In this document: positions 29,029 to 38,936 of the stretch, piece after piece
Layout of the letters: every line of letters starts with the position of its first letter
How positions within the stretch are numbered: the stretch's first letter is position 1
From: Sphingobacterium endophyticum
GTDB lineage: Bacteria > Bacteroidota > Bacteroidia > Sphingobacteriales > Sphingobacteriaceae
Length of the DNA: 64,000 bases
NCBI RefSeq assembly: GCF_009733535.1
Contig: NZ_SMMI01000005.1
Span: forward strand, 124,001 to 188,000
Direction of reading: 5' to 3'
The notes under the pieces: model-generated
What the model was told of the DNA's origin: nothing
Database searches by the model: none
The model's input: only the letters and a program-made list of their open reading frames with translations
Position numbers and translations under genes: made by a program

Positions 29029-30944
29029 TACCCTAATTTTCTTTTAAATACTAAACCGCTCAATGGTGGTAAATCAATCTCAATTGATTGATCTTGCCCC
29101 ATCCATGACATTCTATCTGCAGTTACTACATCCCTAACCCGTACACCACTACCATTGAAGTTCACATCATCCGAGTTCAATACCAATTCCCATTGACCAG
29201 CATGGGGAACTCCAACTTTAAAACTCCTCCTAACAATCGGTGTAAGATTCAATACAATTATTAAATCATTTTCTAAATCATGTCCTCGACGACAGTAAGC
29301 AAAAACACTGTTATTCCTATCATCCAACTCAATCCAGAAAAATCCCTCCGGACTAAATGCTTTTTCATACAAAGCTGGATAACTCTTATAAACTTCATTT
29401 AATTTTGATATAAATTTTTTGATGCCTTGATGTGGCTTATAATCCAATAAATGCCAGTCTAAGGATTGGTTGACATTCCACTCTGATGTCTGACCAAATT
29501 CCCCACCCATAAATAAAAGTTTCGTACCTATGAATGTAAACATGTATAGGTAGAGCGACCTTAAATTGGCAAATTTTTGCCATTCATCTCCAGGCATTTT
29601 ATAGATCAATGATTGCTTTCCATAAACAACCTCGTCATGTGACAAAGGCAACATAAAGTTTTCTGTAAATCCATAAACAGTCGCAAAGGTCATTTTATCA
29701 TGATGATGAGACCTGTTGATTGGATCTTCTTTAAAATATGCTAATGTATCATGCATCCAGCCCATCATCCATTTCATGCCAAAGCCAAGACCACCATTAA
29801 ACGTTGCCCTACTTACTCCTGACCAAGACGTCGACTCTTCTGCAATTGTCTGAACATTTGGAAAGTATTTTGATACCGCTTCATTAAAGGCTTTTAAAAA
29901 GGAAACAGCTTCTAAGTTCTCATTTCCTCCAAGTTCATTGGCTTCCCATTCGCCTGCCTTTCTAGAATAATCCAAATAAAGCATCGAAGCTACTGCATCT
30001 ACCCGTAGACCATCGATATGGTAGCGGTCCAACCAAAAGAATGCATTACTGATTAAAAAGGATTTGACCTCATTACGCCCATAATTAAAGATATACGATT
30101 GCCAATCCGGGTGAAAACCCTTTCTTGGATCCGCATGCTCATACAAATGGGTACCGTCAAAATTATATAACCCATGTGCATCGCCAGGAAAATGTGATGG
30201 AACCCAATCCAAAATAACTCCAATATTATGCTCATGTAATAATTCGATAAGCTTCATCAGGTCTTGTGGCGATCCGAATCTTGAACTCGAAGCATAATAA
30301 CCCGTTATCTGATATCCCCAAGAAGGATAATAGGGATGTTCCATTATAGGCATAAACTCCACATGCGTAAAGCCCGTTTCTTGGATATATGGAATTAAGC
30401 GTTCCGCAATTTCCGTATAGCTCAAGAACCGATCTGGATCTTGCGGATCTCGCATCCATGAACCTAGATGCATTTCATATACTGACATCGGACGATCCAA
30501 TGCATTATGCTCCCGCCTATTAAACATCCATTCTGAGTCGTTCCAATCAAAATAGGTCGTCGCTACAATAGATGCTGTTTTTGGAGGAATTTCAGTCAGC
30601 AATGCAAAAGGATCAGATTTCTCTAAATGTTCCCCTGTGTTGGAGTGAATATGATATTTATAAACCTCACCATTTTTCAATCCCGGAATAAATCCCTCCC
30701 ATATACCGCTACTGTCCCAACGAACATTCAGGACATGTGCATGTGGATTCCACCCGTTAAAATTTCCAACTACCGATACTGTCTGGGCATTCGGCGCCCA
30801 TACCGCAAAATATACTCCCTTTACCCCGTTAATCAACAGCTCATGAGAACCAAACTTCTCATAAAGCTTAAAATGCCGTCCCGCCTTGAATAAAAAAACA
30901 TCAAATTCCGACAATAAGGAGTGTACTTCAACTGGTTGAGGCAT
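29028..30944 (-). CDS. glgB: 1,4-alpha-glucan branching enzyme, GH13
   Basis: A 638-residue enzyme that makes alpha-1,6 branches. An N-terminal CBM48 (about 15-110; VYFAVWAPNAQTVSVVGNFNGW) is followed by the GH13 barrel with DWVPSHFP, GLRVDAVASMLYLDYSR (catalytic aspartate), TIAEEST (catalytic glutamate) and LPLSHDEVVYGK (third acid), and then a C-terminal beta domain. It lacks the second N1 domain of the longest GlgB proteins. It begins 23 bases after the GH31 stop and overlaps glgA by one base. Confidence 0.95.
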   Translation of the reverse strand: MPQPVEVHSLLSEFDVFLFKAGRHFKLYEKFGSHELLINGVKGVYFAVWAPNAQTVSVVGNFNGWNPHAHVLNVRWDSSGIWEGFIPGLKNGEVYKYHIHSNTGEHLEKSDPFALLTEIPPKTASIVATTYFDWNDSEWMFNRREHNALDRPMSVYEMHLGSWMRDPQDPDRFLSYTEIAERLIPYIQETGFTHVEFMPIMEHPYYPSWGYQITGYYASSSRFGSPQDLMKLIELLHEHNIGVILDWVPSHFPGDAHGLYNFDGTHLYEHADPRKGFHPDWQSYIFNYGRNEVKSFLISNAFFWLDRYHIDGLRVDAVASMLYLDYSRKAGEWEANELGGNENLEAVSFLKAFNEAVSKYFPNVQTIAEESTSWSGVSRATFNGGLGFGMKWMMGWMHDTLAYFKEDPINRSHHHDKMTFATVYGFTENFMLPLSHDEVVYGKQSLIYKMPGDEWQKFANLRSLYLYMFTFIGTKLLFMGGEFGQTSEWNVNQSLDWHLLDYKPHQGIKKFISKLNEVYKSYPALYEKAFSPEGFFWIELDDRNNSVFAYCRRGHDLENDLIIVLNLTPIVRRSFKVGVPHAGQWELVLNSDDVNFNGSGVRVRDVVTADRMSWMGQDQSIEIDLPPLSGLVFKRKLG

Positions 30945-30967
30945 AAAATTAGGTCTTTTAATAGCTA

Positions 30968-33427
30968 TTATTGAATATTAATCTTTTTAAAATCTCGCTC
31001 TAGGACTATATAATTATGGCCCTGGTCATCTTGCTGAAACGCAACCTTAACGCCGTCCACTGTCACTTGTTTCACTTCAAATGGTAAACCAATCAAATAC
31101 AAATGAAAATCAGAATAATTCGGCGTGTAAATCCCGTCTTCACCTTGTACGATATTGACTTGACCTGAGTCCGAGGTGGCAATAAAATGTTTTTCCACAT
31201 ATACGCCTTGCTCATAAGCAAATGTTTCTCCATGGTCTGAATATAGATTGGATTCATGTTCACCCTCAGAATAATAGAAATTCAGTCTCAAAGACTCTAT
31301 CCTTTGCTCTCCAGTAAACTGCATGACTGGATATTCCGGAATAATCGATCCACCACTAACAAAAAATGGCATCTCATCCATTGGTGTATCAATCGTATAT
31401 TCTTGCCCTCCAACATAGTAGCTATTATCAAAATAATAATACCACGTTCCTTCAGGAAGATAAACAATTTTATTTTGCTGACCGGGATGAAGAACCGGAG
31501 ATACCAATAACTGATTTCCAAATCCAAATTCTTCTTCCCTTACCATATTCTTAGCTTTCTCTTGCTCCATCAGGGCAATTGGCCTTAAAATTGGTTCCCC
31601 ATATTTATGTTGCAACCAAAAGGTTGAATAGATATAAGGTAAAAGTTTATATCGTAATTCGATAAATTTCTTACATATAGCTTCCCATTCCGGACCGAAA
31701 CTCCAAGGCTCGCGGTCACGTGTATCCCCCGCAGAGTGAACACGCATAAATGGTGAAAATACCCCAAATTGCATCCATCTCGTGTACAATTCCCCATCTG
31801 GTTCCCCCGTAAAACCTCCAATATCGGTTCCACAGAAGGATAAACCTGAAACCGACAAACGCTGTAACTGTAAAGTTCCTATGCGTAGATGTTCCCAAGT
31901 TGCAATGTTGTCACCTGTCCAAACAGAAGAATATCGCTGTGTACCTGCATATGCTGCCCGAGTAATCGTAAATGGACGCTTGTTCTTGTATAATTTCTTT
32001 AACCCGTCGTACGTCGCCCTAACCATCTGCATACCATAAACATTATGTGCTTTACGGTGCGACCCACGATGACCTTCAAATTGATGCCTTACATCATTCG
32101 GAAATGTTCCTCGACCAAAAACTGCCGGTTCATTCATATCATTCCAGAATCCTGCTACACCATCTTCAACTAATCCTTTGTATAAGGTTCCCCACCATTC
32201 CCTAACCTCCGGATTGGTATAATCCGGAAACTGACAGCGACCTGGCCATACAAATCCTTCCATGAAATAATCATCCCCACGACGGCAAAAATAGTTGTTG
32301 TCCTTCCCTTGTTTGAAAACCCAATAATTCTCATCAACCTTGATTCCCGGATCGATCATCACCACCGTCTTAAAACCATTGGCATTCAAATCGGAAATCA
32401 TTTTCTTAGGATCTGGAAAATAACGCTTGTTCCAAGTGAAACAACGATACCCATCCATATAATCGATATCTAAATAAATAGCATCACATGGAATTTCTCG
32501 CTTCCTAAATTCGTAGGCTGTTTCTCTAACTTTATTTTCAGGATAATAGCTCCATCTACATTGATGGTAACCTAAACCCCACATAGGTGGCATATAGTGA
32601 GTACCTGTTAATTTATGATAACGTTTTACAACATCCATCATTTTTGGACCATGTATATAGTAATATTGCAACTCACCACCTTCCGACCAAAAACTAGTTT
32701 GATCTTGATGTTCTGCTGCAAAATCAAAATAGGTCTTAAAGGTATTGTCAAAGAATATCCCATAGGCCGAACCTTCAGTTACTCCAATGTAAAAAGGAAT
32801 CGTCTTATATAATGGATCTTGATTAAATGCATAAGAATAGGTATCCGAGTTCCAATTTTTTACGCGTTTTCCCCTTAAATTTAAGTTTGTCGCCTTATCT
32901 CCTAATCCAAAAAAGGCTTCATCAGATTCAGCATGTTTGGTGCAATAAACATAGTAACCTCCAAAATCAACATTCTCCTCCCAATGCATCGGAGAATGGT
33001 CGCGGTTCATAATTTTCTCATCCGTATCCGCAAATGCAATATTGAAATCAGATTTACGAATCAAACATACAACTGAATTTGTCTTGACTTTATAATAAGT
33101 ATCGTCTTCAACCAGTTCATAACTTACGTAATTGTCGCCCTTAAAGCTTATTGCATAAGAAAAATCAACTAAAAATGAACCTTCCGGTGCTAATCTTACT
33201 CTAATAATATCTTCAGAAAAAACCTTTACCTCAACCTTGGAACGTCCATCTGAAAAATAAAAAGAATTCAATTCTTGGGTATAACCCTTAACCTCAGTTA
33301 AATAAAGCTTTTCAATATTTGGTAAATCGAGAACAGGATTGTTTACATGATGTATTCCTTCATCTAAAATATCAGGGTTAGGGAGCAAGTCATTTGCGAA
33401 ATCTTCCTTCTTTGTAGTATCTGCCAT
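30968..33427 (-). CDS. GH31 alpha-glucosidase
   Basis: An 819-residue GH31 family hydrolase. It has an N-terminal beta-sandwich, then the barrel with PPMWGLGYHQCRWSYYPE, DAIYLDIDYMDGY, the nucleophile region FWNDMNEPAVF, and the acid/base region SSVWTGDNIATWEHLRIG; a C-terminal beta domain follows. No signal peptide is present, so it is cytoplasmic and probably works on internal alpha-glucans or maltodextrins. It heads the glycogen cluster and is followed at 23 bases by glgB. Confidence 0.93.
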   Translation of the reverse strand: MADTTKKEDFANDLLPNPDILDEGIHHVNNPVLDLPNIEKLYLTEVKGYTQELNSFYFSDGRSKVEVKVFSEDIIRVRLAPEGSFLVDFSYAISFKGDNYVSYELVEDDTYYKVKTNSVVCLIRKSDFNIAFADTDEKIMNRDHSPMHWEENVDFGGYYVYCTKHAESDEAFFGLGDKATNLNLRGKRVKNWNSDTYSYAFNQDPLYKTIPFYIGVTEGSAYGIFFDNTFKTYFDFAAEHQDQTSFWSEGGELQYYYIHGPKMMDVVKRYHKLTGTHYMPPMWGLGYHQCRWSYYPENKVRETAYEFRKREIPCDAIYLDIDYMDGYRCFTWNKRYFPDPKKMISDLNANGFKTVVMIDPGIKVDENYWVFKQGKDNNYFCRRGDDYFMEGFVWPGRCQFPDYTNPEVREWWGTLYKGLVEDGVAGFWNDMNEPAVFGRGTFPNDVRHQFEGHRGSHRKAHNVYGMQMVRATYDGLKKLYKNKRPFTITRAAYAGTQRYSSVWTGDNIATWEHLRIGTLQLQRLSVSGLSFCGTDIGGFTGEPDGELYTRWMQFGVFSPFMRVHSAGDTRDREPWSFGPEWEAICKKFIELRYKLLPYIYSTFWLQHKYGEPILRPIALMEQEKAKNMVREEEFGFGNQLLVSPVLHPGQQNKIVYLPEGTWYYYFDNSYYVGGQEYTIDTPMDEMPFFVSGGSIIPEYPVMQFTGEQRIESLRLNFYYSEGEHESNLYSDHGETFAYEQGVYVEKHFIATSDSGQVNIVQGEDGIYTPNYSDFHLYLIGLPFEVKQVTVDGVKVAFQQDDQGHNYIVLERDFKKINIQ

Positions 33428-33626
33428 AAAATTTTTAATCTAAATAGGTAATAGACAGTGTTAATGTCAGTTTTAATTTACAATATATTTTAAATAAAAC
33501 AATGTTATTAAAAAAATTCACTACCACATATCACAAATTGTACCTGCTTAGCTACATGATTTTACCTGATAATATCATCCTATTGTTGTAATACAAGAAA
33601 AAAACAAGAATTACCTTAAAAATTCG

Positions 33627-33669
33627 TAATTTTGTGAGCCTTTTTAAATTCTAGCCCCAGTAAGGCTAG
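33627..33669 (+). promoter_or_regulatory. Candidate -7 box and 5' UTR hairpin of queA
   Basis: TAATTTTG at 33627-33634 matches the Bacteroidota -7 consensus TAnnTTTG, but no clear -33 TTTG stands at the right distance. The leader then contains a hairpin CTAGCC/GGCTAG (33651-33656 with 33664-33669). The promoter call is weak. Confidence 0.4.
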
Positions 33670-33698
33670 AGGGCATAATAATACATCAGTAGAATAAC

Positions 33699-34748
33699 AT
33701 GAAATTATCTCAATTCAACTTTAATCTTCCTGAATCATTACTAGCATCTGAACCCTCAGAACAAAGGGATGAATCTCGTTTAATGGTTTTACACCGTGAT
33801 AGCGGAAAAATCGAACACAAGATTTTTAAAGATGTTCTTGATTATTTCGATGATAAAGATGTAATGATCTTAAACAACACCAAAGTATTTCCTGCAAGAA
33901 TGTACGGTAATAAAGAAAAAACTGGTGCTACTATCGAAGTATTCTTGTTAAGAGAACTTAATAAAGAACTACGTCTTTGGGATGTTTTAGTTGATCCGGC
34001 TCGTAAGATCCGTGTTGGAAATAAATTATATTTTGGTGATGATGATTTATTGGTTGCTGAAGTTGTTGACAACACAACTTCTCGTGGACGTACAATCCGT
34101 TTCCTTTTTGATGGTACAGATGAAGAATTCCGTAAGAATATTGAAATCTTAGGCGAAACTCCACTTCCTAAATACATCAAAAGAAAAGCTACTCCAGAAG
34201 ATAAATTCCGTTATCAAACCATTTACGCGAAAAATGAAGGTGCTGTTGCAGCTCCAACTGCTGGTCTTCACTTCTCACGTGAATTGATGAAACGCCTTGA
34301 ACTAAAAGGTGTGGATTTTGCAGAAGTAACTTTACATGTAGGCCTTGGTACTTTCCGTACAGTTGAGGTAGAAGACCTGACTAAACATAAGATGGATTCT
34401 GAACAGTTCATCATTTCCGATGAAGCGGCTCGAATCGTAAACAAAGGAATCGACAACAAACGTAAAATCTGTGCGGTCGGTACAACCTCTATGCGCGCAA
34501 TCGAATCTTCTGTTTCAGCTGATAAACATTTGAAAGCAGCAAACGACTGGACTTCAAAATTTATCTATCCCCCTTACGATTTCAGTATCGCCAATTCGAT
34601 GATTACTAATTTCCATACACCGCAATCAACACTTCTAGTAATGATTGCTGCCTTCGCAGGATATGAAAATGTAATGAATGCTTACGAAGTCGCTGTTAAA
34701 GAAAAATACCGCTTCTACAGCTATGGCGATGCCATGTTAATTATCTAA
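33699..34748 (+). CDS. queA: S-adenosylmethionine:tRNA ribosyltransferase-isomerase
   Basis: A 349-residue enzyme that turns 7-aminomethyl-7-deazaguanine in tRNA into epoxyqueuosine. Family landmarks are the start [39 protein letters not shown], the SAM/tRNA region [30 protein letters not shown] and [18 protein letters not shown]. The length is normal. It stands as a single gene with its own terminator. No other queuosine gene is in the window. Confidence 0.97.
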   Translation: MKLSQFNFNLPESLLASEPSEQRDESRLMVLHRDSGKIEHKIFKDVLDYFDDKDVMILNNTKVFPARMYGNKEKTGATIEVFLLRELNKELRLWDVLVDPARKIRVGNKLYFGDDDLLVAEVVDNTTSRGRTIRFLFDGTDEEFRKNIEILGETPLPKYIKRKATPEDKFRYQTIYAKNEGAVAAPTAGLHFSRELMKRLELKGVDFAEVTLHVGLGTFRTVEVEDLTKHKMDSEQFIISDEAARIVNKGIDNKRKICAVGTTSMRAIESSVSADKHLKAANDWTSKFIYPPYDFSIANSMITNFHTPQSTLLVMIAAFAGYENVMNAYEVAVKEKYRFYSYGDAMLII

Positions 34749-34773
34749 TTAAAGTATTACTCCTTATATACTC

Positions 34774-34803
34774 AACGCAGGTCCTTGTACCTGCGTTTTT
34801 TTT
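34774..34803 (+). terminator. Terminator of queA
   Basis: Stem AACGCAGGT/ACCTGCGTT (34774-34782 with 34789-34797), loop CCTTGT, followed by at least eight T. Confidence 0.9.
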
Positions 34804-34885
34804 GTCCTTTACCGATTCAGAAAACAATCAGCAAGGATTTGATTTTTATTTTCCTTAATTTACCCATCTATTTAACTCATTACGA

Positions 34886-35590
34886 ATGCCACAGAATTTC
34901 GTCATTATAGTTGCTGCAGGGACCGGTTCTAGAATCGGTGGGAACCTTCCTAAACAATTCTTGAATTTGGATAATAAACCTATCCTGATGCATACAATTG
35001 AAAAATTTGAGAATTCAGCAAGCAAACCGGAAATTATTCTGGTCCTTTCTAATCTAATGCAAGATTTTTGGGATTCACAATGCAAGGAATTTAATTTTAC
35101 GATTCCCCATAGCAAAACAGTCGGTGGATTAACTAGATTTCAAAGTGTTAATAGTGGCCTGGAATTTATCAAGTCGAATTATAAAATAGATGAGAATTGC
35201 AAGATAGCTGTTCATGATGCAGCAAGGCCATTGGTGAGCAGCCATTTAATAGACGAACTGTTTCAAAATTGCAACCTCGCTAAACCAGCAATTATTCCAG
35301 CTGTAAAAAGTAGCAATTCTGTTAGGATAGGAAATCAAAATGATAGTCATGCCGTCGACAGGGAAACTGTCTGGCTAGTTCAGACACCGCAAGTTTTTAT
35401 GGCGGATTTGTTGGTCCAAGCATATCAACAAGAAGAGGAAAGTACCTTTACTGATGATGCATCGGTCGTAGAAAAGTTGAGCAATAACGTCTATCTAATC
35501 CCAGGAGATCCTCAAAATATGAAAATTACCTTTCAGGAAGATTTGGTCATTGCTCAACATTTATTTGATAAATCTAAGCGTTACCTCTGA
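34886..35590 (+). CDS. ispD: 2-C-methyl-D-erythritol 4-phosphate cytidylyltransferase
   Basis: A 234-residue enzyme of the MEP isoprenoid pathway (CTP + MEP to CDP-ME). The amino end VIIVAAGTGSRIGGNLPKQF is the nucleotide-binding loop, HDAARPLV the conserved middle motif, and VQTPQVF plus the late FTDDASVVE and NMKIT stretches complete the family signature. It ends in TGA, which shows that UGA is a normal stop codon here. Its last 17 bases overlap the 3' end of a small membrane-protein gene on the other strand. Confidence 0.95.
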   Translation: MPQNFVIIVAAGTGSRIGGNLPKQFLNLDNKPILMHTIEKFENSASKPEIILVLSNLMQDFWDSQCKEFNFTIPHSKTVGGLTRFQSVNSGLEFIKSNYKIDENCKIAVHDAARPLVSSHLIDELFQNCNLAKPAIIPAVKSSNSVRIGNQNDSHAVDRETVWLVQTPQVFMADLLVQAYQQEEESTFTDDASVVEKLSNNVYLIPGDPQNMKITFQEDLVIAQHLFDKSKRYL

Positions 35591-35726
35591 TTATTCTTAA
35601 TAATACCACAATGATGGCAATTACCAACAAAATGTGAATAATACCGCCAGATGCATAACCTCCAAAGAAGCTAATTGCCCAAATAATGACGAGAATAACA
35701 GCGATTAAATACAAAATATTTCCCAT
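35574..35726 (-). CDS. Small lmo0937-family (DUF5670-type) membrane protein
   Basis: A 50-residue hydrophobic protein found by translating the minus strand in the gap after ispD. It starts MGNILYLIAVILVIIW, has a glycine-rich turn FFGGYASGG, a second membrane helix IIHILLVIAIIVVLL, and ends RIIRGNA before TAG. This two-helix layout with the central FFGx...GGIIHILL is the pattern of the small lmo0937/DUF5670 proteins that are common in Bacteroidota. Their function is unknown. The 3' end overlaps ispD by 17 bases. Confidence 0.85.
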   Translation of the reverse strand: MGNILYLIAVILVIIWAISFFGGYASGGIIHILLVIAIIVVLLRIIRGNA

Positions 35727-35833
35727 AATAGTAAAAATTTGAATTTTGTTTAAATAGTTTATTCAATGATTGTAATTTCAAAAGGATAAACAACCCTAGA
35801 GAACAAATTGTTTTAAACAACTATTTATTTTTA

Positions 35834-36598
35834 CTAAAATTCTAGTACTAATTGATCATAAGCTACAAAAAATCCGTCTGGAAGCATATTTTCAATATCA
35901 ATATGTTTTCCAAAACGATGCGAAATATGGGTTAGGTAGGTTTGATTGGGTTGGATACGATTGGAAACTTCAATAGCTTCATCCAATGTTAGATGCGAAA
36001 TATGGGGTTCTTGCTGCAAGGCATTCAAAACTAATATTTCCACACCCTCCAGCAATTCATAGGTTTCCTCTGAAATAGTCTTCGCATCGGTAATATAGGC
36101 GAAATTGTCAATTCTAAACCCCAAAACAGGCATTTTATAATGCATGACCTCTAAGGGCATGATTGCCTTACCATAAAGTTCAAAAGGTTCTGCAGGAAAA
36201 ATTTCCTCCAATTCCAATTGTGGTACACCCGGATATTTATAATCGCTAAATGCATAATAAAATTCCTTCCTTAATGCATCATGTGTAGCTTTGTTTGAAT
36301 AGATCGGAATAGATTGTTGTTGCTGATAATTAAACGCCCTTACATCGTCTAAACCCGCAATATGGTCTTTGTGAGAATGAGTCATTAACACAGCATCTAA
36401 TCGCTGAACATCCGCACGCAACATCTGATACCTGAAGTCTGGCCCTGTATCAACAATAACCGTATGATCATTATAATCCATCAAAATAGAAGAACGAAGA
36501 CGCTTATCACGCCTATCCTCAGAATGACAGACCGAACATGGACATGCTATAACCGGAACTCCTTGCGAAGTTCCTGTACCTAAAAATGTTATTCTCAA
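35834..36598 (-). CDS. MBL-fold metallo-hydrolase (PhnP-like phosphodiesterase group)
   Basis: A 254-residue metallo-beta-lactamase-fold protein. It opens MRITFLGTGTSQGVPVIACPC, with the extra cysteine cluster CPCSVC typical of the PhnP-like branch, then the metal motif THSHKDHIAGLDD, an aspartate in ITDAK and a late histidine in THISHRFGKH. It is probably a phosphodiesterase; the substrate is unknown, since no phosphonate genes are nearby. It overlaps the upstream 90-residue gene by four bases (ATGA). Confidence 0.88.
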   Translation of the reverse strand: MRITFLGTGTSQGVPVIACPCSVCHSEDRRDKRLRSSILMDYNDHTVIVDTGPDFRYQMLRADVQRLDAVLMTHSHKDHIAGLDDVRAFNYQQQQSIPIYSNKATHDALRKEFYYAFSDYKYPGVPQLELEEIFPAEPFELYGKAIMPLEVMHYKMPVLGFRIDNFAYITDAKTISEETYELLEGVEILVLNALQQEPHISHLTLDEAIEVSNRIQPNQTYLTHISHRFGKHIDIENMLPDGFFVAYDQLVLEF

Positions 36599-36867
36599 AC
36601 CGTAATCCTTGATTTTTTGATATTTTGATAAAAAGATCTCAACTTCTCCTGAATCAAATCCTCATCTACATCCATCGTCTCTAGAATCTGAAGCAATGAA
36701 ACTACTTTCATATCGACCGTTGAAAACTTATTGACCACAACAACTCTTGAATTTTGCAATACGCAAGCCCCGGTCCTAAACGATCCTTTCTCGTATCTTA
36801 ATTTATAACCGAGGTCGCCAAACAACGCCTCCAACTTATCTAAACTTCCCTGTGTTAATGAAATCAT
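36595..36867 (-). CDS. Conserved small hypothetical protein next to MBL hydrolase
   Basis: A 90-residue protein without membrane segments or signal. The visible pattern is an amphipathic N-terminal helix (SLDKLEALFGDLGY), a basic beta hairpin KLRYEKGSFRTGACVLQNSRVVVVNKF, and a C-terminal helix with MDVDEDLIQEKLRSFY. I do not recognise a named family, though proteins of this type are found next to MBL-fold genes in Bacteroidota. The four-base overlap with the hydrolase gene indicates translational coupling and a likely shared function. Confidence 0.75.
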   Translation of the reverse strand: MISLTQGSLDKLEALFGDLGYKLRYEKGSFRTGACVLQNSRVVVVNKFSTVDMKVVSLLQILETMDVDEDLIQEKLRSFYQNIKKSRITV

Positions 36868-36913
36868 ATCAGTTCCTCATCACAATTTAACAATACTGCA
36901 AGAATTATTCAAT

Positions 36914-37918
36914 TCATGACTCTTTCTTGTTCGTAATAAATTTATGGGCATATTGGCTTAAAAAACCTGACCCGTAGGCTATTAACTGCGTGTATGCAGC
37001 AATAACCGATAATATGGCAACCTTTAGGTTTTTAGTCGTGAACAATGCATGCAAAAACAACATCAATGTATACAGAATTAAAAAAAGATTCCCTATCAAT
37101 CCCATCATATGCAAGAAATACATCTCATCCATCGTCAAAAGATTGATCACATTGATCATAAATAAAAATATTAATCCCAAAACAAAGACCGCCGGCAATG
37201 CATGAACTGGTTTTAATTCCTTTGGGTACAAACAATAGATGTCAATCCTCCCCTTTCCAAAATTATGGGTTTGTTTGTAGAACTGTTTAAAACTTGTCCT
37301 GCGTTTGTGATAAACAAATGCATCGGGGATCAACCTTACCTTAAATCCGGAATTAATCATTCGAATACTGAATTCTATATCCTCCGATCGCCTAGAAAGT
37401 TTGAATCCTCCTGTTTTTTCCCATACTTCTCTGGAAATTCCTAGATTAAAACTCCTTGGATGGAATTGTCCTACATGATTTTTATTACCTCGAATTCCAC
37501 CTGTGGTAAATGGACTCGTCATCGAGTAGCTTATGGCCTTCTGTATCGGCGTAAATGATTCATGCGCCGCATCCGGTCCTCCAAATGCATCTAAGTTATT
37601 TTCCCTGATGTCTTCCATGACCTTAATAAAGTAATCTTTTGGTACGATGATATCTGAATCAAAAACGATAAAAAAATCACCTTTCGCTCGTTCAAATCCG
37701 TAATTTCGAGCAAAACCCTGACCTTCATTCTTTTTGAAGTAATACTGTATATTAAGCTTGTCTTTAAACTTATTTACAATATCTTCTGCTTTATTCTTAG
37801 AACCATCCTCAACAATAATAACCTCAAAATTCTGATACGTTTGATCTAAAAGAGAGGTCAACATCTCTTTGATCTCTGCTGGTCTATTGTATAAAGGTAC
37901 GATTACCGAAAAAAACAT
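36914..37918 (-). CDS. Glycosyltransferase family 2 with C-terminal membrane helices
   Basis: A 334-residue GT2 enzyme: FSVIVPLYNRPAEIKEMLTSL at the start, the nucleotide-sugar DxD motif as FDSDIIVP near 86-93, and an acceptor/base region around RRSEDIEFSIRM near 178. Two to four membrane segments follow from about 240 to 320. It likely transfers a sugar to a lipid or envelope glycan. It lies one base after the second GT2 gene and forms an operon with it. Confidence 0.9.
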   Translation of the reverse strand: MFFSVIVPLYNRPAEIKEMLTSLLDQTYQNFEVIIVEDGSKNKAEDIVNKFKDKLNIQYYFKKNEGQGFARNYGFERAKGDFFIVFDSDIIVPKDYFIKVMEDIRENNLDAFGGPDAAHESFTPIQKAISYSMTSPFTTGGIRGNKNHVGQFHPRSFNLGISREVWEKTGGFKLSRRSEDIEFSIRMINSGFKVRLIPDAFVYHKRRTSFKQFYKQTHNFGKGRIDIYCLYPKELKPVHALPAVFVLGLIFLFMINVINLLTMDEMYFLHMMGLIGNLFLILYTLMLFLHALFTTKNLKVAILSVIAAYTQLIAYGSGFLSQYAHKFITNKKES

Positions 37919-37919
37919 A

Positions 37920-38870
37920 TTAAATGACTTGATCTACGTGATATTTATTGCGGTCAGAACCATTCCTGGAAACAAGTTCTGCTACAAATCCCGTTAAAAA
38001 CATCTGTGATCCTATTATAATTGCTACCAATGCCAAGAAAAACAGCGGCTGATCTGTGATATTCCTGTAAACCGTCCCATTGGCAATGCTCATCAGCTTT
38101 TCACAGATTAACCAAATGGTAATGAAGAATCCTAACAGAAAACTTATTACCCCCAATGGTCCAAAAAAGTGCATCGGTCTCTTCGCGAATTTTCCCACAA
38201 AGAAAATGGACATTAAATCCAAAAAACCTTTCACAAACCTGCCCGGACCAAATTTCGTAGTACCATATTTTCGAGGATAGTGTTGTACAACTTGTTCCTG
38301 AATATTATTAAATCCCGCCCATTTGGCCAAAACCGGAATATAACGGTGCATCTCTCCGTAAACCTCTATACTTTTAACAACATCTTTCCTATAGGCTTTA
38401 AGGCCGCAATTGAAATCGTGGAGATTATCGATTCCGGACATGCTTCGGGTAACCGAATTAAATAGCTTCGTCGGAATAGTTTTGGTCAATGGATCATAAC
38501 GCTTCTTCTTCCAACCAGAAACTAAGTCGGCACCTTGATTTTTGATGCGATCATAAAGCTCTGGAATCTCATCAGGGCTATCTTGAAGGTCAGCATCCAT
38601 CGTGATAACAACATCCCCTTCTGCCGCCGCAAAACCAACATTCAAAGCCGCTGATTTCCCATAATTCCTCCGAAATCGAATGCCTATAATATGCTCATTC
38701 TCCTTCTTCAAATCCTTAATTACTTTCCATGATCCATCTTTACTCCCATCATCGACCAATACGATCTCATATGTAAAATGATTTGCGTCCATAACGCGCT
38801 TGATCCAAGCCGTTAATTCAGGAAGTGATTCTTCCTCGTTGTATAATGGTATTACTACTGAAATGTCCAT
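37920..38870 (-). CDS. Polyprenyl-phosphate glycosyltransferase (DPM1/GtrB type)
   Basis: A 316-residue GT2 enzyme with DISVVIPLYNEEESLPEL, VDDGSKDGSW, the DxD variant TMDADLQDSPDEIP near 90-103, and the GtrB-type RRNYGKSAALNVGF. Two C-terminal membrane helices (about 232-255 and 268-292) are as in undecaprenyl-phosphate glucosyl/mannosyl transferases. It would charge a lipid carrier with a sugar on the cytoplasmic face. It comes after a terminator, so it begins the GT2 operon. Confidence 0.92.
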   Translation of the reverse strand: MDISVVIPLYNEEESLPELTAWIKRVMDANHFTYEIVLVDDGSKDGSWKVIKDLKKENEHIIGIRFRRNYGKSAALNVGFAAAEGDVVITMDADLQDSPDEIPELYDRIKNQGADLVSGWKKKRYDPLTKTIPTKLFNSVTRSMSGIDNLHDFNCGLKAYRKDVVKSIEVYGEMHRYIPVLAKWAGFNNIQEQVVQHYPRKYGTTKFGPGRFVKGFLDLMSIFFVGKFAKRPMHFFGPLGVISFLLGFFITIWLICEKLMSIANGTVYRNITDQPLFFLALVAIIIGSQMFLTGFVAELVSRNGSDRNKYHVDQVI

Positions 38871-38877
38871 AATTAAT

Positions 38878-38912
38878 AAAGAACAAAGGTATCATTTTTG
38901 GATGATACCTTT
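38878..38912 (-). terminator. Terminator of the pyrC-like/DUF4199 operon
   Basis: An 11-bp stem AAAGGTATCAT/ATGATACCTTT (38885-38895 with 38902-38912), loop TTTTGG, and a T-rich tail on the minus strand. Confidence 0.75.
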
Positions 38913-38936
38913 ATCATTTAAACTTATCCGTTTATA

